Source: Diphasiastrum complanatum | Taxonomy: Eukaryota; Streptophyta; Lycopodiopsida; Lycopodiales; Lycopodiaceae | DNA: 64,000 bases | Reading direction: 5' to 3' | Assembly (NCBI GenBank): GCA_029204225.1 | Contig: CM055097.1 | Span: 74,110,973-74,174,972, forward strand | Shown: one piece after another, positions 1-12,611 of the stretch | How the letters are laid out: each line of letters begins with the position of its first letter | How positions within the stretch are numbered: the stretch's first letter is position 1 | Position numbers and translations under genes: made by a program | Notes under the pieces: generated by a model | Database searches by the model: none | What the model was told of the DNA's origin: nothing | What the model saw: only the letters and a program-made list of their open reading frames with translations

Positions 1-600
1 CATGCATTATGCCGCATGAGTTAAGCAAGTATTATCTATTCCAAATTGTTATAATTGACTTTCCATGCAATCAAGACTGGAGAAAGTTGTACAAGCAATT
101 ATGTTACAGAGAATAGATAATTCTTGTAGAGAGCTGAGTCTCCCAGCCTCATAATCTGCTCAAATACTAGAGAGTCTCACATTCTATGTCCTCAAATTGC
201 AGGTTCCACATGAGGATTAGTGTAAATGCACACAAGTCCTCAACATGCAATTTGATAGATTCAAAATGTTTTTAGTTGTAAACTGTTTATTCAACCGGAT
301 AAATCAATTCAAAATCAATCAATCAATAACATATCTACATGTACTTGAATCCAGCTTCTTGACATTATGGAAATTTGCATGTCATCAAAAACTCCATTTA
401 TATGCAAAATCGAGCAACAAGCCACTCAATTTACCGATGCAAATCATTTCACATTTGATAAGAATTCTCAAAGAACCATTGAAAGAAGCAATATTAACAA
501 AAGATCAAACTATTGGAAAAGCACTCTACCCCCGACTTTTGCCAAACATGCTTCACTCGTAAATTAGTGAATCCAAAACCGAACTTCCCTTGAGAAAATC
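1..600. other. No gene recognised
   Basis: A+T-rich sequence with only short open frames in unrelated phases and no motif I know. It borders a retroelement leader to the right and may be more of the same decayed element. Confidence 0.5.
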
Positions 601-1059
601 AGCACTCGAATCCGGGATGCAAATCCAAGTGCCTCAAGCTTCCAATCCAATGTAGAGCTTGCCTCCAATCCCATCCAAGACTACATCTTAGCCGAGCTCT
701 GATACCAATGTAAAGACCAGCTAGGAAAGCTACTAAGATGAGGATAAGATCAACACATAAAGAGACTTGTGGAAGCCAAACCACCCATCCAACTGAGATG
801 TATCTGAACAACCCCACCCCTGAACCGTGGCAAGTGAATACAAGAGGAGAGGAGAAAAATCGGCAACCTAGAATCAAAAGCTTGGAATGGAGGAAGTCAA
901 GTCCCTTCCCATATGCATAGGGGTAGGAAGTCTGTGCATACACCCATGCAACCTCCCATGCAGTCCATCTAGACATAGGCCACATATCTCGTGCTATCCT
1001 CATGCATACATCTGTCACAAGCCATGCACTACTCCACATATCTCAATAGGAGTGTTTGG

Positions 1060-1060
<1 letters not shown>
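600..1060 (-). mobile_element. LTR-retrotransposon fragment: LTR edge plus leader
   Basis: An LTR begins at 709 (TGTAAAGACC on the plus strand) next to the primer-binding site at 696-707; the leader of a minus-strand element lies to its left at about 600-695. The far LTR boundary is not visible and I set it only roughly. No gag or pol follows on the left, so this is a truncated insertion. An open frame of 146 codons crosses the LTR on the minus strand but resembles nothing I know and is probably chance. Confidence 0.5.
696..707 (-). other. LTR-retrotransposon primer-binding site (initiator Met tRNA)
   Basis: The plus strand reads GCTCTGATACCA, the reverse complement of TGGTATCAGAGC, the site complementary to plant initiator methionine tRNA that primes minus-strand DNA synthesis in many copia elements. 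It lies two bases from a TG dinucleotide (709-710) that would be the LTR edge, so the element runs leftward on the minus strand. Confidence 0.75.
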
Positions 1061-2120
<1,060 letters not shown>

Positions 2121-2240
2121 AACACTCTCCCTTAACCTTATTTCAAACAAATTATGAGCTTCATATTTACCTATCTTTTGGAAGTGGCTTTGTGAGAATA
2201 TCAGTTGGCTTTTCTCACTTTCACAATATTCAACTTTGGA
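2121..2240 (-). mobile_element. Copia 3' end: RNase H tail, polypurine tract and LTR edge
   Basis: Read on the minus strand, 2213-2174 encodes EKPTDILTKPLPKDR, the usual C-terminal RNase H motif of copia Pol. It is followed by the purine run AAGGGAGAG (within 2125-2138) and by TGTTGAAGC beginning at 2124, which fits polypurine tract then 3' LTR start. Upstream pol sequence (2240-2500) is too decayed to read reliably. Confidence 0.65.
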
Positions 2241-2780
2241 CAAAATGATGATGTGTTTTTTCTTGGATTGGAATTTTGAATTTCATGCTAGGCCTATGTT
2301 GTTTTGATTATTACAAAAAATAATTGTTGGTGCAACTTGAAGTATATTAAAAGGTGATGACAAATTTTGAAGCCAAATTACTTTATGGTAGCTTGAGATG
2401 TAGCTAAAGAGAGCAAAATGTTTGTGTTTGTAGTTGTTCTAAGATACAATTTTTTGTGACAATATATAGCAATCATTTGATGTAAATTTTTTAAGTGTCT
2501 ACATCACTACCAATGGAAAATGAGTACGAATTTGCAAAACTCTAATAACAAGCTATTGATTGTTTTACCTAGGGGGGATCATATATCACAACAGAATTTA
2601 CAACTAGGTTGAGTTGGAAGGTATCAAGGACGACCATCATGTCAATTATCCAAATTGCATCCTTTTATTTATTGGTCCTCGGTAATCCAACTATAAAATC
2701 CATTGAAATATTATCCCATTTTTTATCAAGAATATTAATGGATGCAATAGACCCCCCAGTCATTTTGTATTATTAAACTA
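2240..2780 (-). other. Decayed sequence, probably copia pol remnant
   Basis: No intact frame. Position immediately upstream, on the minus strand, of a readable copia RNase H tail suggests degraded pol, but I cannot name a domain. Confidence 0.3.
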
Positions 2781-2783
2781 ACT

Positions 2784-2972
2784 TCAATCACATTTAACCA
2801 CATAAGATTCCACAAAGAGTTTGAGTTTTGGCCAATACAAATCTCTTCTTACTAAATCTAATGTATGATGTATGCTTAGATGCCCTACACAAGGTGCATC
2901 ATGACATTCAAAAATAATTTTGCTTATAATTGCATACACATTGGGCACACATATTTTTTCTTTCCTGAACAA
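2784..2972 (-). pseudogene. Gypsy integrase zinc-binding fragment
   Basis: The 62-codon frame carries the HHCC-type integrase N-terminal pattern: HDAPCVGHLSIHHTL, then RRDLYWPKL and a final Cys before the frame ends. In gypsy elements this segment binds zinc and precedes the catalytic core. The core itself is not readable to the left. Confidence 0.75.
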
Positions 2973-3139
2973 ATGTCCATTACGGATACATAAGTCATCA
3001 ACACCTCTTCTAATTTCTCTCTCTTTGATTGATCACCTTGTCAATCAATCTCCTTGAAGAATCTGCTAGTCCTCTCCACCAAATCGGTCCAAAATGCAAG
3101 TCTTTCTCACAAACACCTCTCAAGAAAAAATGGAAATAT

Positions 3140-3300
3140 GTGCCAATTTCAGTGAAGAAAGTTCGTCTACTTCACTAATTTGACTAACTACATCTACCAC
3201 TCGATTAGCGTTCTTCTTGATATAATGCACTTCAAATTTAAAATCTTGCATGAGTTTTGCCCATCAAGCCTTACGACCTCTCAAATCATTTTAATCACAA
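3140..3300 (-). pseudogene. Gypsy RNase H C-terminal fragment
   Basis: On the minus strand the stretch reads WAKLMQDFKFEVHYIKKN then ANRVVDVVSQ, the usual end of gypsy RNase H (WxxxLQxFxFxIxYxxGxxNxxADALSR). An in-frame stop lies just upstream. It sits between the RT and integrase remnants as expected. Confidence 0.6.
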
Positions 3301-3519
3301 AACTACTTCAAAGGCTGATGATTTGTATTCACCATTAATTTATTACCATATCAATATTGTCTCCATGATTTAAGAGCATGAATCACTATTAAAAGCTCAT
3401 TTTCTTGATTAGTGTATCTTACTTGCACATCAGATAGTTTTTTATTCTCAATAGCAATAGGCTTATCTTAAATTTTTTAAGATAGTATTGAAATGCTTTA
3501 TATGCTCCTTCATTATTTT

Positions 3520-3960
3520 ACTATACATCATAATATCATCTAAAAACACTCTCACAAATCTTCACAAAATAGGACAAAAGAGGTTGTTCATCATTTGTTG
3601 GAAAGTACCCGAAGCATTTGTCAAACCAAAAGGTAAGAACAAAAACTCATAATGATCAAATAGCATCCTAAAACATGCTTTACATGCATCATTGGGATGT
3701 ATCCTTATTTGATGATAACTTGTTCAAAGATCGATTTTTGTGAAAAAATTTGTGCCACTCAACTAATTCATAAAAAAATAATTCATCCTTAAAAGCATAT
3801 ATTTATTTTGAGTTGTAACCTTATTTAAGCCCTTGTAATCCACACATAATTGGAAACCCTCATCTTTCTTATCTTTGATAAACACAGACGCTTCCCAAGG
3901 TGATTTACTAGACCTAACATGTTTCATTTTAAAGCACTCAACTTGTCTAGCCACCGCCTC
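3520..3960 (-). pseudogene. Gypsy reverse transcriptase fragment
   Basis: The frame at 3,954-3,763 contains SPWEASVFIKDKKDEGF and LCVDYKGLNKVTTQNKY, diagnostic of the gypsy RT fingers region. Downstream sequence (to about 3,520) still looks RT-like in other frames (for example a match to the AFGLTNAxxxF region), but frameshifts break it. The YxDD catalytic motif is not intact in any one frame. Confidence 0.75.
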
Positions 3961-4254
3961 CTCTTCCTTTTGACTAAACCTATATGGTTGTCAAAAGATG
4001 GGATGGCTACAAGGCACTAACTCGATTCTATGAACCACGGACTGAGCGAGTGGTAAACCATATGGAAGTTGTTTAGGAGAAACTTCATTAGATTCTTGTT
4101 TTAAATATTGCACTAGTTACAATCCTTTTTTCATTACTTTTGCTGCAAAAACCATTGGCATTGGGAGTATATTAGTGTTCTTAAAAATAGAGACATTTTT
4201 TCCATTATAAAGTGATTTTTGAAATCTACATCGAAAGTATGGATTTATAATAAA

Positions 4255-4560
4255 GCCACTCATATCGTAGGATTACAGTTTGGCACGCAATGCACCACCA
4301 TACTATCATAAGCTTTTGCTACTCGGATAGCATCCTCAAGAATATGGAGGACATTGTAGTTGCATTTATTATGATAGTTGGTAGACAATTCATACATGAA
4401 TTGCCATTGAGCCAACTTCCGATCAAAAAGTGGTATTTTGGCCAAAAAATCTGTGAATTCTTGAACATATGTATTCAATTCATGATTGCCCATTTGACAA
4501 TTGATAAAATGAATATACATTTCCAAGTTGTCAATGGCAATGAAAGCCTTCTAAAATTCC
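4255..4560 (-). pseudogene. Gypsy gag (retrotransposon gag domain) fragment
   Basis: The 88-codon frame at 4,526-4,260 has the helical pattern of plant gypsy gag, including the segment HELNTYVQEFTDFLAKIP and a following helix with YELSTNYHNK. It is upstream of the RT remnant on the same strand. There is no zinc knuckle in the same frame. Confidence 0.55.
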
Positions 4561-4610
4561 TCAAGGAATCCAGCCCAAGTTGCTGGTTTCTAAAAAAAAT
4601 CCCCCTCCAC

Positions 4611-4832
4611 TAGGGAGAAGCTTGGAGGAAGCTTTACCTTCCAAAAATAAGAGGACTAAAGAATTTAGCTTTTCTTCTAGAATTTCATTTTTTTTTTTTA
4701 AACAGTGGTGACTCTACCAAATAAGACAGTCCCTACCCAACGAATTCAGCCTCTCTAGGGAGAAGCTTGGAGGACGCTTTACCTTCCAAAAACAAGAGGA
4801 CTAAAGAATTTAGCTTTTCTTCTAGAATTTCG
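4611..4832. repeat. 78-bp direct duplication, 145-bp period
   Basis: The block starting TAGGGAGAAGCTTGGAGGA at 4,611-4,688 is repeated at 4,756-4,832 with only a few mismatches. The intervening stretch contains a T-rich run. It looks like a local duplication inside the decayed gypsy sequence. Confidence 0.85.
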
Positions 4833-5262
4833 TAAGACAAATTCTTAGCTCAACGACCTTTCGAATGTCGAAAGGAATAAGCTTGTGATAGTTCTGCACC
4901 AACTTAGCTGCTTTCACCACAGCACTAGGGTTCAAGTGTCATAATTTCTCAACAATAGCCATCACCCAACGAATTTCAAAATGCACATAATGTTTCAATG
5001 TTTTCCATGCATCTTGATCATTTGCCAGAAACTCGCAATCATGTAATACCAGCTCACGATTAACATGTCATGGTCAAAAGCCTAATTGCCAACCAATCTG
5101 ATGCACTATTATATTTTTGTTGTATATGACATATTTCTATAAAAGCAAAATATTTTATGTACCTCCTTAACATAGATAGCCAGTATTGGATTTTGTACTG
5201 TCCAAACACGTGGCTAGTTTACAAACTACGACAAAATCTCCATCTACTAGCAAATGAGTAAC

Positions 5263-5487
5263 CTAATTCTGACTAGCTATCCACAGCCTGGCTATTAGAG
5301 CCTTAGCTTCTACAAAGTTGCAAGAATAGTTTTTACCAAGATAGACTCCTAACTTGGCTATGAGTAAACCATATTTATCTTTCAAGGCTACACCAATGGT
5401 CTCCTCATTTTTTAGACCACCATCGAACCACAAATCAACCTTTTGGTGGACTGAACCACTACTTTTACTGATTGTGTCATCATGCAT
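5263..5487 (-). pseudogene. RNase H-like fragment of a retroelement
   Basis: The 74-codon frame contains LWFDGG near the N-terminal third, GVALKD, LGKNYSCNFVEAKALI and ends after a further helix. This is the pattern of plant RNase H domains (first catalytic Asp in FDGG, Glu in the xEAKAL helix). It lies downstream of an integrase fragment on the same strand, which is not the canonical RT-RH-IN order, so it may come from a different insertion. Confidence 0.6.
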
Positions 5488-5989
5488 ATTACGGTTTGAT
5501 TTTATTCACATTTACAGGGGTATATGGCCATATGATAACCCTCCATATCACATAGAATCGTTGTGTTATTTCTGCAAACTCTTTTCATAACATATGGGCC
5601 TAACCAAAGAGGCAACAATTTGCCAAAGAACAATTCCCTCCTGGCATCATAAAAATAACACCAACTGACTAGCTCTAAACTAATACCTTTTAGACTTTAA
5701 ACCATGCAATTGCTTGATCTGCTTCTTTTTTTGCTCCACTTGTAGTAATGCTCTAGTTCACTTTTTATCAAGTTTAGCCAACAACCACCACCTTTGTTCA
5801 ACAAAAGGTCCATAAAGTAAATCATGATTCTGAGAAAATTTAAAGGTCTCCAGTTCAATTCCAATTAGTACCATACACCAAATAAAATGGTGACTAACCA
5901 ATGCTGATTTCAAAAGCCACAGTATATACCCAAACAGCTACTGATACTTTTGTGTCTCAATCTCTTTTTCAATCAAAAATTGTCTTTTT

Positions 5990-6570
5990 GATGATATCTA
6001 TCAACTTTTTGTTGGTGCTCTCGACTTGACCATTAGCCTATGGATTATAGGGTGTCATATTGTTTTGCTTAATTGCACAGCCTTTTGGTAAGGTCTTGTA
6101 TCACCTTATTGATGAAATGGGTACCTTTTTCTGACACCAATTCTTGTGGAGCACCAAATCGACATACAATGTTTTCCATGAATTTTTTGGCTGTTTCCGC
6201 TACATAATCAGTGGCCACAATAATGTAACTCTTTTGACCAATGGAAGCAGGTTTGATAGGACGTACAATCAATACCGCACTTTTCAAAGGGTAATTGTGT
6301 TGATAGAGTTATTGAGGGTCTCAACCTCTTATTGGCCTACTCTGTGACAAACATCACATCTCATATGGTAATCATGAGAATCTCTGAATATTTTTGCCTA
6401 CCAGTAACCTATTAACCTATTCTCAAAACTTTGAGCTGTAGCATCTCTAGCAAAATGTCCATCACACGTTGAATCATGGCACTCCTCTATTATGAAAGGA
6501 ACCTCCTCAGGTAATGCATCTCTCTAGTAAATACCCTCAATGCCTCTCCAATAGAGTCTTCCACCAATCA
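5990..6570 (-). pseudogene. Gypsy integrase fragment (zinc domain and part of core)
   Basis: The frame at 6,287-6,069 contains SYIIVATDY, the first catalytic Asp of the integrase core, and LVSEKGTHFINKVIQ where the second catalytic Asp is normally found in VSDxGTHF; here a Glu occupies that place. Upstream on the same strand, about 6,500-6,350, a readable CDGHFARDATAQ-like stretch is a remnant of the zinc-binding H2C2 segment. Stops interrupt it. Confidence 0.65.
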
Positions 6571-6628
6571 CCTTAATCCTGAAAGCTTGTAATCTAATCT
6601 TCCTCTTCTTAGCCTTAGTAGGAACATT

Positions 6629-7219
6629 TCACAGTTTCAAAGTAGTAAGGTAATCGACCAATATCTGGTACCACTGGAGAATTACCTCAGGATTCAATTT
6701 GAACAAATTATTGTCAATCTCATCATCCAATGATGTGATTTTCTCACCAGCATCAGTGAGGTGATCTGATTCAATCACTGGTTTCACTTCCCGCAAACTA
6801 TATTCACACATGCAATTACCCAGATTACTGGCCTTTGGACTGAAATCCATAATCAAATTCTTCCAGTACAACCAACCATCAAATAAGTCTATTTGGTGGG
6901 TGCAATCTATTAAGCATGTGCATAACATTGGAACATATATCAACACCTTCCACTGCACCAAATAATGTATCAGCTCTTGAGGATTTCCAGAAGAGGATTC
7001 CTCACTAGCAGTGTCTAAAAAGTCTTTTGATTCCCAATCAGTATCTGGCATAAAGGCTCTTCCATTGCCAGGAAGATCAAGATAAGCATTGACAACAGTA
7101 TACTTCTTGCCCCTTCCAAAAATTAAATCCCCAAAAGGAATATCAATCTGCAAGGACTCAGTCCTACAAATCCACAACCTACCTAGTAACATCTCATAAG
7201 CATAACATGGTATACTCAC
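6629..7219 (-). pseudogene. Unrecognised 196-codon frame next to gypsy integrase
   Basis: The longest uninterrupted frame in this part of the window. Near the N-terminus it has EMLLGRLWICR, reminiscent of the LGRPWL motif at the end of gypsy proteases, followed by an acidic linker-like region without motifs I know. It sits immediately upstream of the integrase remnant. I infer it belongs to the same gypsy insertion (protease end joined to pol by deletion), but the middle of the protein is unassigned. Confidence 0.4.
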
Positions 7220-7667
7220 AATCTCTTGAGTTTGTAAAATGTCATGTATATTTCATATTGAGCAATGTCAGGTACAATATGTACTAGGTTTTCTGAATAG
7301 TTCGATAAACCGAATACTCAAAAAGCAAATAAACTAGAGGGTGCAAGATTACAAGCAACAACTGACCAAAAAAGAGTCCAATGCTTCTGCAAACACTCAA
7401 TTTTCACACAATTGGCTACTGCTGCCACAAGAAAGCATGTAACCTTGATAGACCCTTGAAGTTAAGGTTTGATCTACATGCACCTTGCTATAGGCTCAGA
7501 TCAACAAGCCAATCTCCAATATAGGGGGACAAGTGAAAAGACCTCAGCCGCACATATGGATTGCTCAACTGTCCCTGAAGTCGGCAAAAAAGGAGTTGTG
7601 CTGTGTCTCTGCTTTCAACTGAAAGCACTTTTTGCTAGACCAAAATTCCTGCAAATGGGTAAAAAAT

Positions 7668-7668
<1 letters not shown>
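7220..7668. other. 3' flank of the carrier gene; no other gene
   Basis: No coding signal. For the minus-strand carrier gene this is downstream sequence and should hold its 3' UTR end and polyadenylation site; I cannot pick a site with confidence. Confidence 0.4.

Positions 7669-7729
<61 letters not shown>
7669..7729. repeat. (CT)n microsatellite abutting the carrier stop codon
   Basis: About 61 bases of perfect CT repeats, read as (GA)n in the sense of the minus-strand carrier gene. It begins inside the TGA stop codon at 7,730-7,728 and makes up the first part of the 3' UTR. Confidence 0.97.
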
Positions 7730-7732
<3 letters not shown>

Positions 7733-7854
7733 TAACAGATTGTTTAGTGCTATTGTTGGATAGTTGTTCCTGTTGAAGCTTTGAAAGTCTTTGAAACTCC
7801 AATTGTCCGGCATTAAGAATATTCTTTGCTGCATCGAATGTCGTCAACCGAATG
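7728..7854 (-). CDS. TAAC: Carrier exon 10 and stop
   Basis: Completes Ser and continues IRLTTFDAAKNIL, the sixth helix end, then a Gln/Ser-rich tail. The TGA stop at 7,730-7,728 is the first unit of the adjoining GA repeat. Confidence 0.9.
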
Positions 7855-10190
7855 CTGCAAGCAAATCTATATCTTTAGCACAACTGGGGCATAAAGAATC
7901 ACATAGGGTGCGGTGCTGACTGGCTATACTGGCTTGCTGAGCCAAAAAAATTGAAAAGCATCGAATAAATTTCTAGTACCTGCTACTCGGTAAATTTTTC
8001 AGAGCATTAGGTACAAAACCCCTGTACAGGCCCACAAGACCATCTCGAGCAACAATTCCTGACGGGTAGAGCACCAGACATTACTTGTATTTCTTCTAGG
8101 AAATAGACAGTTGGCCATTCTGAACTGAAGCTAATAAAGAATGTCCTAACCAAAACATGCATACCTGGAATAGCTTCCCAGACACTTTTAAAAGTTGTCG
8201 ATTTCATTTGCATTTGTCTTCGAACAGTATCAAGTGGATAGCACATTGTTGTTGCCAATGTGGCTGACAACAAAGCAGTCAAAAATGATGCTTCTGGCTT
8301 CTTCCGAGCTTCTTCGGGAATAGATTTTTTCACTCTGAAAGAGCACATGAAATTGATTGGGAACCAATTGAACACACATATTGACAATAATTTGCCAGAT
8401 CACACATCATCATAAATGTTACTAAAGCTTCCCACAGCCTACTCAGAGATAGAAAAAAGTTCCCTTACTCACAGGTCAAAGACACAGAAATTCACTGCTA
8501 TGTAAGGAGCAATTCCTAACAGTGATGGCCCTAGACCACGATAGAGAGATCCCAGACCTTCCTCTTGCAACATAGTGTGAAGCACCTGAAAAGGAAAAAG
8601 CGTGTAACTCCTGTGGGTGGTTTCTACGCCACCTAACTCAGCTCAAGAAAAATGACAATTTCTTCAGTCAGAACACTGATAACACAATAGAGAAAGCAGG
8701 ATATCTACAATTAACTGTGCACAAATAAGACCTTGCATACAACCCGAGAAAATATAACAATAACCATGTTCATGACGCACTTTCAACTAGGAGTGCTCCA
8801 CAGAGAAAAAAGCTTACCTGGTACAATCCCTTGGAGGCTGGATCAACAGCCATGCGCAACCTCAATGTATCCAAGGGATATGTGACCTGTGGATCAATGA
8901 TTGTGTCAAAGGCTGCATGCAAACTGGAAACTACTTCCACATCATCTAGATGTCTGTGTTCCCTCTTCCATCATCTATTGTTCCCCGCACAGGAAGTCAT
9001 GGCAGGTAGGTGGACAAGGCATTTACGAGGCTACAACAAAAAGCTTTTGCAAGCTGCGAGTTTTGAATGTATCTTGAAGCTCTTCTACACTTAGCACTAC
9101 ATAAGCTTTGCCCTTTCAGAAAAAGCCTAGAGAGACCTGCTTTAACAGGCTGAACCAACCAGAGTGGATGTCATGCCAGCACATGCACCAGCTGCAAGCC
9201 TACCACTGACAGAGAGTTCTGTGCCATTTTTCCTGAAAAGTTTCTGAACAGAAAGATGCTATTAAAGGCGTCGAACTGAGTTTTAGATAGGTAAGAACTA
9301 GATTCAAATTGCATTTTGAACTATAGATGTCCAAGTCATACAGAACCTTACACGTAACAACATAGCACCGTCTCATTCTTAAACTTCTTAACTTCTGCTC
9401 AACTTTACAGACCTTGTAAAATTCATAAGCAAAGAGCTGCACTGCACTGTATGGAATAACTCGTATAACCTGCCCCATCACACTGTAAGTAATCAAAATT
9501 TGTACTGCAAAAATCCTTATGTGTCTCTATATTAAGCTGATATTCACAATGTCTACATGAACTACAATCAAAAGTTTTGCGAACTCAACTTTTTCTATAA
9601 TTGCATCACAATTGTGCATAGAAATTGAATTATTTCATTGTAAGGTACATCTGAGACTTTTTCACACATATGCCATCATAATAGCTACCTGCGGAAGGTT
9701 TCCTTTCCAGTACCCCATGATTCCTTCCTCTTTTCCTATCTTCATGATAGCCTGTTGATTGTTGAAGGAAATGTCAGGATACAAAATCCCAATAATGTAA
9801 CTTGTAATATTGCAAACATAGAACATGGACAGAAGGATGAAATTATGAATAATCAATCCCATTGTCATCAACCAGATGACATTGAAATGCCCAAAGTAGC
9901 AAAGCTATACACAAGAACCAAAGTAGCGCACAACAGCAGAATAACCTGAATTTGATTGTTTATAAAATTGATGCACCCTTCCTTAGTTAGAAGGACATAT
10001 CACATCTTGGCTAATCATACAACAGAACAATCAGCTATTCGCAGCAGCCGTTTTGATTTAATGTTATATCTCAAAAAAATCTGAATTTGACATATGCTTT
10101 TATCACCCTCTTTGCTCTATAAATTATGGACTAAGTTGCACCAAGTTCCAAAACAAAAATCTCAGAATGGTTTCTGAGTTCAGTTATATG

Positions 10191-10250
<60 letters not shown>

Positions 10251-12565
10251 GGCTTATCTATCGTGATGGTATTATCAAATTTGTAGATCGTAAGCCTATA
10301 TAGTTAATGAGAGTCTTAACTCTGAGATAGAGTCTGAGCTAGAGAAATGAACAGGTGTCCAGTTGAGCATGTAAATGGTACACGTACCATATAATCGTAG
10401 CTATATCACTCTCTTCTTAGATAGATTTGCTTTAGTTATGTTGTTTTGATGGCACTAATCCATCTTGTTGCCATCTTATCTAATGTACTCGTTCGTCTTA
10501 TACGCCTTTCGGCATGGAAAAGACGTTAACAAAGCTTTCTTTCTTTCTTCTCTCTCTCTCTCCTCGTCTAGAAAATGTGTGGACCAGCTCCTGCGACAAT
10601 CCTTTGGAAAATGCCAATAAAACAGTTCGAACCAGTGTGTTTTTTCTTTTTTCCGGTTCGAACCAGCAGTTCTTTGAATGAACCTCGGTTTGACACAACT
10701 ATGTTTCTAACAGCAAAAACCTCCTTCATAAAAGGTCTAAATGCAGCTCTAAGTTATCCATACCTTATTCTAATTTGCTCATGAGCTGGCCATAACAGAC
10801 AGGTATGTTTTTCATCTTCAATCTCCAATTCATTACAATTGACACTGCTTTGCCTAACATTACTTATATCCCTTGTACCACAAATTGACTTTCTTTTTTA
10901 TGAGGAGCCCCATATTTTCTCAAGAATTTTCACATTCGCTAATTCCCATAGTCTCTTTATTACTAGGCAAATCTTCTTCTTTATACCACTTTCACAGCCA
11001 TTTTCTTGATTATATTCTCTTTGTAAAAATTCATCTTAGTGCCTGCGTTTTCCCATATTTCAAGAATTTTCTTCACATATTCCCTTACGTTCTCTACTTC
11101 TACATTCCACTTGCATAGCCATTTTCTGAATCGATTATACCAACCTTTGTGCTGCATTTCCAACAACAATTGAAAAGCAAGTTCATCAGTAGCCAATAGA
11201 AGTCCCATGATATAGGATATCATGAAAGAGAGAGCTGCTCTGATTTGATTTCTTTCAGTCCATAAACTAAGTTTCCTTTCAATGATAATAGTGAAAAGTT
11301 TAGTTAAGGTACTTACCTATCATTTGGCAACTCAATATAAGGAAAACTTTCTCATTGACTTGCCAAATTTTCAGAAAATTCTCCCTCAACGACCTGTTGA
11401 AGATTTTCATCCAGCCATAATATCTCCTCCCCATTCAAAGAGCTCAGTAGAAATGCCCTCTGTATCTGTAGCTTTGCCATTCAATATCATTTTCAAACCT
11501 TTCTTTATGTTGTTGACCTCAAAAAAGTCACAATCGGCCCCTTGTGCTTGAAGATGTAGTTCTTCAATATTGTTATGATTATAGAGATTTTCTATGCATC
11601 CAAAAAGCTTGTTTGCTTGTAGAATACCTGTCTTTTCTCTAGGCTTCTTCGGTCATCTCCGAAATGTTTTAGGGTCTTGAATAAGCAGATCTACTAGTTC
11701 TTGCTTTTGTTGCTTTGAAAATTATCTCTTCTTAGCCCTTGCCAGCTGTTTAGGCACTTTCTGTGCTTCTTATTTCTGTCCTTCAGCTGACTTTAGATAT
11801 ATCCCTCTGAACCGTTTGCAGTTCTTATCACGCTGAGAGTTCACTGGACAGTTAACCTTTAGTTGTATCACTTTCCAAATAGCTTTCTAGCTACTTTTCT
11901 GACTAATTAAATAAATTGATCGTGCGATTTCTCAAAATTGTCTGACCAGGTAAATTTGCTGATTCATCCTGACATAGCTCGTCACATTTTGTGGGTGGCT
12001 TTCTTAGAGGAGGCTCCAATATGATTAAAGCTTTGTTGTACTGCAATTGTCTTTGATTGCAGATACTATTGGTTTATGGTCCAATTTAAATTCCATGTAT
12101 GTCTGACACTTCGAAGTCCATACCATGTCCATTGATTGATTCAATAGCAATGAGATCATCATTGAAACTTTGGCTTCCAGTGGAATCATAGGTAAAGCAG
12201 CCTGAGGTCCTGAATTGTTGAATGCCACTAAGTACTACTAAATCAAAGCAGCTGCATAAGGAAATTAGTTGTTTACCTCTGCTTCTTGTGAAAGTGATCT
12301 TCCAATTTTTTGCTCCAATGTCCTTAGTGAAATATATCAGTCTCATTTAGTTATAATGGATCTCCTTCATCCTCCAAGATCATTGCTTGTAGGCTTGTGG
12401 TACACGCATTGAAGCCACCAATCAAAACAAGTTTTCCCGTCTACTTGTGAATGATGCAATATCCTTCTCGGATTCCAAAACACGTCACCTGATTTTTGGG
12501 CTTATCTGTTTGTTGCAAACTAACATAGTTATGAAGATGCTCATCCCATACTTCCATACAAATAT

Positions 12566-12611
<46 letters not shown>

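Larger units (their letters stand above)
2760..5060 (-). mobile_element. Decayed Ty3/gypsy element
   Basis: Fragments occur in the expected gypsy order along the minus strand: gag (about 4,550-4,255), reverse transcriptase (about 3,960-3,520), the end of RNase H (about 3,290-3,160) and the integrase zinc-binding segment (2,972-2,784). Frameshifts and stops separate all of them and no LTRs were found, so the element is inactive. The order Gag-RT-RH-IN is what identifies it as Ty3/gypsy rather than copia. Confidence 0.75.

Noticed and set aside
599..1039. 146-codon minus-strand frame
   Set aside because: It crosses an LTR edge and primer-binding site, and its composition (Trp- and Cys-rich) is not protein-like.
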